DNA of 45,044 nt from assembly GCF_000227135.1 (NCBI RefSeq), contig NC_018245.1, positions 440,383 to 485,426 of the forward strand. The letters run 5' to 3'. The DNA comes from Leishmania donovani. Lineage: Eukaryota > Euglenozoa > Kinetoplastea > Trypanosomatida > Trypanosomatidae. The translations under genes were made by a program, and so were the position numbers. The notes beneath the pieces were generated by a model. That model saw only the letters and a program-made list of their open reading frames with translations. It ran no database searches and was not told the origin of the DNA. This document shows positions 1 to 8,863 of the stretch, piece by piece (within the stretch, counting starts at the first letter, position 1; every line of letters begins with the position of its first letter).

Positions 1-271
1 GCCGTGCAGCGCGGTTTCGGGGGATGCCGGCCTGGCGTCTGAGACCGGCGGCCAACCCCGCGATCCACGCAGTTGGCGTCAGCGCCCCCACTGGCTTGGC
101 AAACTTGCCGGCGTCGCCCTCTCGCCCCAACACACAGTCGCCAGAGACAGGCGGAAGCAAGGGGCACGCGAGACAGGCCAGCTGCGCCCCAACGCGCCGC
201 ACCATTCCCCCGAAGCGAGCAAGGGTGCCCCGCACATAGGGAGAGCCATTGCCTGCGCGCCGCTGGCCTTT
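1..271 (-). repeat. Inverted copy of repeat A
   Basis: Read on the minus strand, this stretch matches 32433-32703 with only three differences, at about positions 54, 73 and 92, all of them transitions. No indel is visible. The match stops sharply near 271, where the flanking bases diverge. The left limit cannot be seen because the window begins inside the repeat. It is GC-rich and does not look coding. A partial direct copy also lies before the gap at 32098. Confidence 0.92.
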
Positions 272-960
272 TCTAATTCAAAGAGTTTGCCAAACGCCTT
301 GAATGAGTTGGCGCGTCGAAGTAGATGCGACCGCTGCGCATGAGGAGTTTTTTCCCGGCTGCTTTGAGGGGATCGATGTCTGCATACGCGCGCCAAAGCC
401 GCCGAAGTATTCTGAGGACACTTTTCGCAGTTGTGTGACCCTCATCGCAAAATGCGCACGATGGTTTTTTCAGGCACTCTAGCCTGCAGAAGCGGCCGTG
501 CGCGGAACAGCGGCGTTATGAAGCAATTGGGAAATAAGATCGTTCTCTCCGGGCGGGGGTCTTTCATGTGTGCGTTGGGTGGCAACAGCCATGATTAGAG
601 ATGCCGTAGCCCAAGGGTGTTCGGGGTTTCTTCCTCAGCAAATGCGGGCCCTTTCTTTTTACCACTAAGAAAACAGGAACGGGGATCCGTTGGCAGGCCC
701 ACCTCTGCGAGGAGGCCGCCCCCGCCCCGGACGTCTGGTTGAGGAGATTCCGACGACCCCGAAAGCGCGCCAGCCCACGCCGCGCATTTTTTCTTGCTTT
801 AAGTCGCGCGGAAAAATAAATTGCCACCCGCTTACGGCCCGTAGGTGACGCAAGCGCGGCTGACCGCAGTGATTCCGCCACTGGGCGCGGTTTTCCTCTG
901 AAAAAAGGCCCCCCTCATGAACCACCCCAAGCAAAGTAAAAGAAATGCGGTGGGGCGCGC

Positions 961-1276
961 ACGGGGTCTATTGATCACGGGGAAAAAAGATGAGAAACAA
1001 CATCTCCTAAAAGCACGCTTCCTCCGGAGCGCCTCCCCAGGCACCCTACCCCACCAAAACGCAACCGGAGTAAACAGCAAGCGCTTCAGCAAGATCAACG
1101 TGGCGCCACGCAACCCTACCAACCAACCCCCTTTTCCAGCCTTTTTCCAACGACCCAAAAGCAGAAACAGCAACCATACGAAAAAAAATATATGAATTGG
1201 TGAACCTGAAATGATTTAACTCAAAATTCTTCAGTGCCGCGACCAACCGAGCCAAAGGCGTGAGCGTCGAGTCCAC
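961..1276 (+). repeat. Left flank of gap 1, repeated after the gap
   Basis: These 316 bases recur as 1376-1691 with no difference that I can see and no indel. The left copy ends exactly at the N run and the right copy begins exactly after it. That is the signature of two contigs whose ends overlap but were not merged. A true tandem duplication is possible but less likely, since all four gaps behave the same way. Confidence 0.93.
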
Positions 1277-1375
1277 NNNNNNNNNNNNNNNNNNNNNNNN
1301 NNNNNNNNNNNNNNNNNNNNNNNNNNNNNNNNNNNNNNNNNNNNNNNNNNNNNNNNNNNNNNNNNNNNNNNNNNN
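1277..1375. other. Assembly gap 1 (99 N)
   Basis: A run of 99 unknown bases. Its length equals that of the other three gaps, so it is a placeholder and not a measured distance. Confidence 0.99.
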
Positions 1376-1691
1376 ACGGGGTCTATTGATCACGGGGAAA
1401 AAAGATGAGAAACAACATCTCCTAAAAGCACGCTTCCTCCGGAGCGCCTCCCCAGGCACCCTACCCCACCAAAACGCAACCGGAGTAAACAGCAAGCGCT
1501 TCAGCAAGATCAACGTGGCGCCACGCAACCCTACCAACCAACCCCCTTTTCCAGCCTTTTTCCAACGACCCAAAAGCAGAAACAGCAACCATACGAAAAA
1601 AAATATATGAATTGGTGAACCTGAAATGATTTAACTCAAAATTCTTCAGTGCCGCGACCAACCGAGCCAAAGGCGTGAGCGTCGAGTCCAC
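1376..1691 (+). repeat. Right flank of gap 1, copy of 961-1276
   Basis: This is the second copy of the 316-base flank. The sequence then continues into new DNA at 1692. If the copies are one locus, 415 bases (gap plus one copy) should be removed from the window. Confidence 0.93.
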
Positions 1692-1897
1692 AAACGCCGC
1701 CCCTATCGTGGCGCCTGGCTGGTGCTGGGCCGCCGTGCGGGAGAGCAAGCCCGCGCGGTCTGCAGTGGAGCGGCGGGGACGGAAGCCAGGCTGCCGTGGC
1801 TGGAGCTTGTCTCCCAGATGGTCGCGCAGTCGTCGCGAGGTCCGTTACTCATGTGGGTTGCGCAGACCACGGGTCAGTGCCACAGGAACGGTGGGGA

Positions 1898-1909
1898 GGG
1901 GGGGGGGGG
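1898..1909 (+). promoter_or_regulatory. 12-G tract, possible transcription start mark
   Basis: An unbroken run of 12 G. Two more 12-G runs lie at 4480-4491 and 4931-4942, all upstream of the first gene. In trypanosomatids G tracts have been noted near RNA polymerase II start regions. Here the role is inference, because the block is GC-rich in general and G runs also occur elsewhere, for example 14546-14555 and 41371-41381. Confidence 0.25.
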
Positions 1910-3045
1910 CGGCGGGATGTCGCGCCGGCGCCCGCTGGCGCATCTTTGTCAAGATGTTTGCCTGCTCTTCCACGCCGGGGTGGGTGTTACCTTGTCCCGC
2001 CGCTGGTGTGAGCAGCGCGCGGGCGCACGGGCGGCCCGCACGCACGCCCATGGCCGAGGGCGAGGGCGTTGCAGGGCACCCTCCCACGAGCGGCTGCCCG
2101 TCGCGCCAGTTTTGACCCCCGCAATCGTCTATAAGCGGGTGTGCCGGGTGGGGCGGCATTCCCGGCGGCTGCCGCAAGCAGATGCCAACATTGCTCCATA
2201 CTTCGGTTATACTTTGTGGTTGTGTGCGTGTGTCTGTGGTGGTGCTGCGGTCTTGCGGTGGGTGTGGCTGCGTGGGAGATTTCGCTTCCCTCCATGGCGC
2301 GTTTTCGAGTTGTCTTGGTGCTCGGGGTCCGTGCGGCACTCTGATGCTCGCGCGTCTTCGCTTCCTCGCCGCTGCGGTGGGCACGGCGTTTTGCGGGTCG
2401 GTTCGCCGATGCGGGCGCGGTGCGGTCTTCCGTTAAATTTTCGGAAAGGGCGCCATGGGGGCGTCAGTCGTTACTGGCAGCGAACGTGCCCGTGCGGTGG
2501 TCGCCCGGTGCCGCGGCGCCGTCCCCGTGGCTCCGCCTGCGCTGTGCCGCGGGGGTGTCCCCACCGTTTGCCCATGCCAGGCGCGCGTCACCGGATAGCC
2601 CGCGCGGGGTGGTTCTGGCCCGGCCGAGTCGTTTTCCCCGCCCCACCCCGGGCAACGCGGGGACCGGGCGCCACAGCGCTTTGCATTCGGTCCGGGGCTT
2701 CCAGCGTGGCAAGGGCGCCCCCGAGTATGTAGCCGGACGTCCGCTACATCCGCCCAGCGGGGTCGCCGCAGCAAAGCCAGGTGGCCGCTGCCGCAATTTC
2801 GTCCTTTGGAATAGGGGGCGCGCCCATACGCCGGCCCCCTCGTATGCGCACTGGGGCGCCACCGCCGCCACCCCCCCCCCGAGCTTGCCACGCCAGGGCG
2901 CCGAAAACCCCGGGGGACCACGTGCCGTGCAGATCTGTGGGGGTGTAAACGCTTCTCTTGCGGAAGACAGATTTGTACCGAGGATTCGCATAGGAGTCGG
3001 GCCAACCAGCCCCGTTTGAGGTCGCTCAGACCGCTGCCATTCCAC

Positions 3046-3527
3046 GATGTACAGCGTAGGCGGGGCACAGGGCTACGCGCAACGCCGCCGCGGTGCAGCA
3101 AAAGAAGCAAGAAAAATATGTAGGTGAGTGCACATGCTAGTCGAACCATCGAGAGGATTCATATCGAGACGGTGCGAACGCGATCATAACGGCGAAACTT
3201 CACGGCACATCGCCGCCTCAGGCATTTCCGCCGACACCGCGAGTCCGCGGCCGTACCCGAGGACAGGCCGCAGGCTCTCGGCTTCCACGCGGGGTGGTTG
3301 TCGCACCCTGACCCCCCCCGGTCACGGGTGCGCAAAAGGTTTTGAAGGTGGAGTCGCAGAGTGGTTAGGGAATCTGCTCGGGCACGAGAGGGCTTGGTAA
3401 GTATAGCTGCTTTCGTCAACGGCGCCATATTTTTCGGGGGAACAAAGGTGTGCAAAAGGTGTGTTTTTGGTGCTTTTTCTGGAGAGCAGGCGCGCAACAA
3501 TGTGTGAGTAGTGAAGATCCCCTCGTT
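3046..3527 (+). repeat. Left flank of gap 2, repeated after the gap
   Basis: These 482 bases recur as 3627-4108. The only difference I see is at 3525 (G) against 4106 (T), three bases from the contig end, where consensus quality is usually poorest. The flank contains repeat B (3055-3315). Confidence 0.92.
3055..3315 (+). repeat. Repeat B, direct copy
   Basis: These 261 bases are identical to the reverse complement of 44784-45044 at the far end of the window. The homology breaks at 3316 and continues leftward to the limit of what can be compared, because the other copy runs off the window. It has no convincing open frame and no tRNA structure. A second direct copy at 3636-3896 comes from the duplicated gap flank. 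Confidence 0.93.
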
Positions 3528-3626
3528 NNNNNNNNNNNNNNNNNNNNNNNNNNNNNNNNNNNNNNNNNNNNNNNNNNNNNNNNNNNNNNNNNNNNNNNNN
3601 NNNNNNNNNNNNNNNNNNNNNNNNNN
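3528..3626. other. Assembly gap 2 (99 N)
   Basis: A run of 99 unknown bases, flanked on both sides by the same 482-base sequence. Confidence 0.99.
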
Positions 3627-4108
3627 GATGTACAGCGTAGGCGGGGCACAGGGCTACGCGCAACGCCGCCGCGGTGCAGCAAAAGAAGCAAGAAAAATAT
3701 GTAGGTGAGTGCACATGCTAGTCGAACCATCGAGAGGATTCATATCGAGACGGTGCGAACGCGATCATAACGGCGAAACTTCACGGCACATCGCCGCCTC
3801 AGGCATTTCCGCCGACACCGCGAGTCCGCGGCCGTACCCGAGGACAGGCCGCAGGCTCTCGGCTTCCACGCGGGGTGGTTGTCGCACCCTGACCCCCCCC
3901 GGTCACGGGTGCGCAAAAGGTTTTGAAGGTGGAGTCGCAGAGTGGTTAGGGAATCTGCTCGGGCACGAGAGGGCTTGGTAAGTATAGCTGCTTTCGTCAA
4001 CGGCGCCATATTTTTCGGGGGAACAAAGGTGTGCAAAAGGTGTGTTTTTGGTGCTTTTTCTGGAGAGCAGGCGCGCAACAATGTGTGAGTAGTGAAGATC
4101 CCCTCTTT
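3627..4108 (+). repeat. Right flank of gap 2, copy of 3046-3527
   Basis: Second copy of the 482-base flank. The window continues from here without interruption to 32097. Collapsing the two copies would remove 581 bases. Confidence 0.92.
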
Positions 4109-4479
4109 GAGTGCTGAAGGTTCACACCGCGCGTACGGAAGGGTCGAGTTTTTTTTTTGTCGACGGAACCAAGGTGTTTCCATGGCGGGTGTGAATTGTT
4201 AATGTGAGCGGGGCTTGGTGAGGCGGGTGGTGTTAGAGGGTGTGTGGCGGCGTTATATAGTTTCTGAAAATTTTTTGCTGACGCGGCGCGTGTACAGACC
4301 GAGCTCCTGCGCGTGAGGTGGCTAGAACCTTTGTGGCGCTTATTGTTTCAAGTCGTTTTCAAAAACTAAACCAGCTTTCTTAAAGTACGTTTCTGGTTTT
4401 CAAAGGTAGCCTTTCCGTCGCAGCAGTTAAAGTTAACATCTAGTGGTGGTGTGGGCGTTTTTTTTTCGGCATGCGCATC

Positions 4480-4491
4480 GGGGGGGGGGGG
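4480..4491 (+). promoter_or_regulatory. 12-G tract upstream of the gene cluster
   Basis: An unbroken run of 12 G, followed about 440 bases later by another of the same length at 4931-4942. See the tract at 1898 for the possible meaning. The length may be affected by homopolymer sequencing error. Confidence 0.25.
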
Positions 4492-6003
4492 ATCGGCTGG
4501 GGTGTGTGGGCGTCGCGGCGCTTCGGGGTGTGTGGAAAAAGCGGGCCGTGGCCCCATGGCCGCCGAATGGCGTGCGGGGGCGCCGAGCGGCAAGCCAAAC
4601 GCCGGCGAGCCCACCAAAACGAGCCGCGGCAGATATTGCGATTGCTGTTGCTCTTTGGCCTCATCCACCGCCGCCTGCTTCGCGGAAACGCTCGCGTGGA
4701 TGGGGCCAAAGGAACCAGCGTCGGCAAGGTGCTTTCTGGACTTGCTTTTCCTCAAAATAGGTTGCTGTGGACGGCATCGGGGCTGTCTCCATCTTATGGG
4801 ATTTGAAAGGGTGCACGGCGCCGGTGTGGGGGCGGCGGGCCCGAAACGCCGCAGTTCAGGTAAGCCACCTCGGGGGAGCAGCAAGTTTACTGCCGGCTAA
4901 GGTGTCTGCGGCTCATGTGGCGCTGACTGTGGGGGGGGGGGGAGGAGGTATAGTTTCTCTCACGCTGAGTGCTGCCAATGTGGCTCAGTTATTGCAGCGG
5001 GGACAGGAAAGTTTAACCGCAAGTGGGCCAAGTGAAGCAATAGCGGTGGGGGGATGCAGGCTTCTGTTTCGGGTTTTTTCTCGATTTTTCTGCTTTCGGC
5101 GACCTGAGGGTGTCGTATTCAAAGGTGCCCGCTGCACAAGAATACTTGCCTGTTGCTTCCACTGGAGACTAGTTTTTTGGACAGGTTTTCTCAGTATCGC
5201 AAAGGGATGGCAAGAGGGTCAACTGTGTATTGGCCTCTTCCAAGGGAAAAGTTCAGCATTGAAGAGAGCCGCCACGATACGCCGAAACATCTGTCATGTG
5301 CTGCCTTTGCACGGGTGCTTGTCTAATGTTTCTCTGCAGGTGATGAGAAATAAGGAGTGAGTTGAGATGAAGTGGGAAAAACTTTCCCTTAAAGAGGGGA
5401 CAAAAAAAAAAAGAAACCGCGCAGTCGCGGGAATGCATTTTGTACACAAATAACCGGAGGGCTCGTTAGCACTCTTTCAATTCTCTCATTCAAATTGATG
5501 GCACATACGTGTTTATTGCAGCAGGTCGCTGCAACGCCATGCCATCCAGGACCTGACCACTGACCTCTAGCGATAAATCGTTCTGTATCCTCGACGTCGT
5601 AGGTACTTGACCTTGTCGCCACCAGAGGTGCTTTGGGATCGGCAGGGGATAGGAGCTGACTAGGTTCCCTCACGGAGAGAGTGGGCGCTGGACCCCGATA
5701 CCACGCACTGAGGTGCCTTCCGTCATTAGGTGAGCACATATCATGCGAACTACAGTAATGTGATCACTTCGCGTCGTGGCGGTTTCAACAACGCAAGCCA
5801 ATTTCTGCATCAGTCTCGCTTTGAATAGAGTGTCAATGTGAGGACTATTCAGGGAAGATCAGTTTTTCTTTTCATAGTTGGCGTCTACTCGTCGTTCTTT
5901 CTGAGTCCGCGCTGGTGATGTCTGCTGTGTTGTAGTTTTCCGAGCCTAAAGACAAAGCACTCTTCAGGTTCCTCGCCTCATCAAAGTTTTCCTCCATTTT
6001 CTA

Positions 6004-6073
6004 ACTTCTCTCCCGCTTTTTTTTCTATCGCCTTTATAATCTGAGTGCCTTTTCGCTGGACTTGGAACTGTAG
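6004..6073 (+). promoter_or_regulatory. Trans-splice acceptor region for the calpain-like gene
   Basis: A pyrimidine-rich tract at about 6004-6031 with a run of eight T is followed by the first good AG at 6072-6073. This lies 78 bases before the start codon, a usual distance for spliced-leader addition in trypanosomatids. The exact AG cannot be fixed from sequence alone. Confidence 0.5.
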
Positions 6074-6150
6074 CAGAAGGCACAAGAGTGCAGTGACAGT
6101 CATTTTACAGAGCACAAACACACATTAAGAGCAGCAAAAACTGGGAACCC

Positions 6151-8442
6151 ATGACAGTGACACGGGAGCAGTCATATATCTCTGTGTGCAAGGAACTAAA
6201 TGACCCCCCTCTTCGCCAGCTTCAAGAGACTTTGAAGTATGGCGATGCAAGGCTTGATGTCAGCGGAATTTACTTACCACGGAAGCACTTTCGCTGCGTA
6301 TTGCAATTTGTTGAGGAGCGCCCCGACATCGAAGAGCTAATCTTGGATGGTGCGAACATAGGTGTGGAGGAGGTGAAGCTACTGAAAGAGTCATTGCTGC
6401 GCTCTTGCGTGTCAAAGCTGAGTCTGCAACGGATAAAGCTAGACTCTGCAAGCGCGAATATTATTCGTCAACTCTGCATTGAAAATTCGAACTTAGTGTC
6501 TGTTGTACTGAGAGACACGTGCATCCCTTCTTATCTAGTCGATGAAATTATGCTGATTGTTGATTTGAATCGCTTGAACGCAGAATCGATGACCTCCACG
6601 TCTACTGCAGGGGCGCAACAGAACGCCTCGGCTGTGGGACGGTGGATGCTTTTCAGAGGAAAAAAAGACCGTGACTTTTGTGCGACTGTGAAGCTATCGT
6701 CTAGTGTGCAGAGTAAAGTTGTCGACAGTTTTGTTACATCATACGATTCTGTTTTTAGCGATATCTCTTTTCAGCAAGACGCTTTCAATCACCCTGTTGC
6801 AGGGACGGAAACAATTCGGTGGAGTAAATACTGTGCATTGCACTCCTTTCAGGAAGCTGGGCTGGGAAACTCCAAAGCTCCTTTCTCGCCATCGCCTTAT
6901 TACAACAACCAGAATTTGTGCGCTGCTTTGAATATTCTCAGCATTTACGATGCCCTCTGCAAGTCGTTGGTTGTAAAACGATACCCTGATGCAGGACTGT
7001 ACGTTTTTCGCCTTTTTGCTGGCGAATCACCCGTTGAGGTGTACGTTGACGATTTAGTTCCATGCGTTCACGTAGATGCGGCGTGCACCATTGTTGGTTT
7101 GAATTCGTGCAGTAGCCCGTTTTACGCCGCGGTTCTTGAGAAGGCTGTTGCAAAAGCAATTGGTGGTTATCGCTACATCCAAGAACTATCGTTACGTGAC
7201 TGCATCGATCTCCTTACAGGTTGTACAAGTTTCGAAGTGAATTTATTGAGCCGATCATCGTTTTCTACCACTTTCGACACGCTGCGGGCCCTGAGCGAGT
7301 ATGGACACAAACTGGTCGCGTGCGCCATCCCGCGTACCTCGATTGAGGAACAGACTTTTGAAGAGAGTGGGGTGTGCTGCGGCATTCCGTACGCCATTTT
7401 GAAAACGGATGCTTGCCAAAAAAATGGTGCTCACTATGCTTTTTTAATCCAGGTGGCTGCCCCATCGAGTGAAAGGGCCCTGAAGTACGCGTTTGAGTAT
7501 GAGATGTACAAAACGGAAGAGGTGAACGGGAATCGTGTTTTGTGGATGACGTTTGAAGACTTTGCTGCTACGTTTGAGCGCATTTTTCTTCTGCTGTGGC
7601 CTTTCGACGACGCTGTATCGGATCATAAGACGACTGTGGAGTTTCAAGTAGCAAGCGAGTCTCTGTCTGCGGCTTCTCAATTCGCCAAGAACCCCAGTTT
7701 TTTGATTCAAAACAAAGGAAGGAACTCAAGCGCGGTTATGGTGTCGCTATCCGCTTCTTCCGCATCTGACGCCACAATTGGAGCCGAATGTCTTTTTTAC
7801 AAGGCCGCTAATACTGAGAACGGAGCTTCCCTGCGTCGCTACAATGTATGCGAAGGCAACGCATTTTTTGGCTCAGAGGTGTTCGAAGGGAATGAGGGCT
7901 CTGTTTTTTTCAATCTGCTTCCCACAGAGCGCCTGCAGATGACTCTTTCTTCGCGTGTACCAAGCAGTTTTAGGATTCGAATATCTTCCGTAGAGAATGT
8001 CGACGCAATGCAGCTCCCAGACATTATGGCTTCGTCGACTTTTTCTTCAAAGTGGAATACACTCTTTAAGGCAAAGCGTTTTTCTGACGATATATTTCAG
8101 CTTAACAGGATTAGTGTTGGATGCACTCTCAGTCTTGTGCTTGCTCTCTCTCAAAACACTGGCAGCAGCCCTCCTTTCCCGCTCGGAGTGCTTGGTTGGA
8201 AGGGTACTTCTATCGACGTTGTCGATGCAACCAAGCCACATTTTTCCACACAACAGGAAAGGAGCACTGTCTGCGTACATAGCTTCCTGCTTACTCTCGC
8301 TGCTGGCGAAAGCTTCTTTCTCCTCCCTTACTGCTGCGGAAGCCGATGTCCCGATGATTATGATCTTACAGTTTTCTGTAAGGAGAGCTTTACGCAGAGC
8401 AGTGTGAAAACGGCCTCTGTGCTACGATGTACAAAGACCTGA
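6151..8442 (+). CDS. Calpain-like cysteine peptidase (family C2), probably inactive, with N-terminal LRR-like segment
   Basis: The 763-aa product has three parts. Residues about 20-145 look like degenerate leucine-rich repeats (repeated L-x-L and E-E-L-I-L-D-G type patterns). Residues about 200-475 match the calpain protease core: the Cys loop NLCAAL with Cys257, the stretch VEVYVDDLVPC, the LEKAVAKAIGGY helix, AHYAFLI with His428 and the closing WMTFEDF at 465-471. Residues about 500-750 hold two domain III-like beta sandwiches, the last ending near LLPYCCGSRCPDDYDLTV. The NPWG motif that supplies the catalytic Asn is not found in the roughly 37 residues between His428 and Trp465, so I expect no normal peptidase activity. 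Trypanosomatids have many such degenerate calpains, thought to be scaffolds. Third-position GC is low: 30 of 60 codons in three samples, against 34 of 40 in the PKA gene. The start is the first in-frame ATG after the acceptor. Confidence 0.88.
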   Translation: MTVTREQSYISVCKELNDPPLRQLQETLKYGDARLDVSGIYLPRKHFRCVLQFVEERPDIEELILDGANIGVEEVKLLKESLLRSCVSKLSLQRIKLDSASANIIRQLCIENSNLVSVVLRDTCIPSYLVDEIMLIVDLNRLNAESMTSTSTAGAQQNASAVGRWMLFRGKKDRDFCATVKLSSSVQSKVVDSFVTSYDSVFSDISFQQDAFNHPVAGTETIRWSKYCALHSFQEAGLGNSKAPFSPSPYYNNQNLCAALNILSIYDALCKSLVVKRYPDAGLYVFRLFAGESPVEVYVDDLVPCVHVDAACTIVGLNSCSSPFYAAVLEKAVAKAIGGYRYIQELSLRDCIDLLTGCTSFEVNLLSRSSFSTTFDTLRALSEYGHKLVACAIPRTSIEEQTFEESGVCCGIPYAILKTDACQKNGAHYAFLIQVAAPSSERALKYAFEYEMYKTEEVNGNRVLWMTFEDFAATFERIFLLLWPFDDAVSDHKTTVEFQVASESLSAASQFAKNPSFLIQNKGRNSSAVMVSLSASSASDATIGAECLFYKAANTENGASLRRYNVCEGNAFFGSEVFEGNEGSVFFNLLPTERLQMTLSSRVPSSFRIRISSVENVDAMQLPDIMASSTFSSKWNTLFKAKRFSDDIFQLNRISVGCTLSLVLALSQNTGSSPPFPLGVLGWKGTSIDVVDATKPHFSTQQERSTVCVHSFLLTLAAGESFFLLPYCCGSRCPDDYDLTVFCKESFTQSSVKTASVLRCTKT

Positions 8443-8863
8443 CGATGCTTTATCTTCATTTTACAAGCAAACCAATCAACCGTGAATAATAATGTAAAAA
8501 AGAAGAGCCTCAGAATCATATTCGCCACTGCTGCCCTTGCAGCGGAATTCCACTCAGCCATGAGTAATGGGCGTTTTTTTTTCCCGAGTGCATTCATCCC
8601 AACGGGGGAATTCACGACCTCACTTTAAAAGTGTTTCGCGTTGCAAATAATGCATTGGCGATAGAGAGCTGGTGACTATGAAATAAACCCTGTGCTACTT
8701 CTCCAACCACACTCTCGTTTTTTTTTTGCTTCTGAGTCGGGTCTTTATTATTATTATTCCCAACCCTTCATTTTTCTCTCGCCAGGTTTGAGGTGCTTCT
8801 CTCGATGAAACACCGTCTCGAGTGATTCTTCAATTCTCACTCCTTCCTTGCTCTCGGTAGCCA
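8443..8863 (+). other. Spacer between calpain-like gene and VPS16
   Basis: This holds the 3' UTR of the upstream gene, a T run near 8718, a TTA repeat near 8747-8757 and a pyrimidine tract with AG at 8784-8785, which is a good spliced-leader acceptor 79 bases before the VPS16 start. I see no gene in it. Confidence 0.6.

Larger units (their letters stand above)
272..6150. other. Gene-free left block, GC-rich and repeat-bearing
   Basis: I see no gene here on either strand. Open frames exist because the block is GC-rich, but they overlap in many frames, often lack an ATG and show no known domain. From about 1700 to 5000 the block holds runs of G and C; after about 5000 it becomes more AT-rich and turns into the 5' flank of the calpain-like gene. 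It contains two assembly gaps and their duplicated flanks. It could be the upstream part of a transcription unit, a repeat-rich boundary, or partly misassembled DNA. Confidence 0.6.

Noticed and set aside
3355..3375. TTAGGG telomere hexamer within the left block
   Set aside because: It occurs singly, not in tandem, so it does not show a telomere or a telomeric scar.
3352..3400. tRNA-like A box (GCAGAGTGGTTAGGG) near repeat B
   Set aside because: No matching B box or cloverleaf follows. On the other strand, GGTTCGACTAG near 3126-3140 lacks the conserved C61 and a T-arm stem.
4767..5360. A 197-codon open frame before the calpain-like gene
   Set aside because: It begins at GTG rather than ATG, has no domain and crosses homopolymer runs. 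Its codon use is unlike that of the real genes.
1..6150. Spliced-leader RNA genes, rRNA or kinetoplast minicircle sequence in the left block
   Set aside because: I found no spliced-leader exon sequence, no rRNA-like stretch and no minicircle universal sequence.
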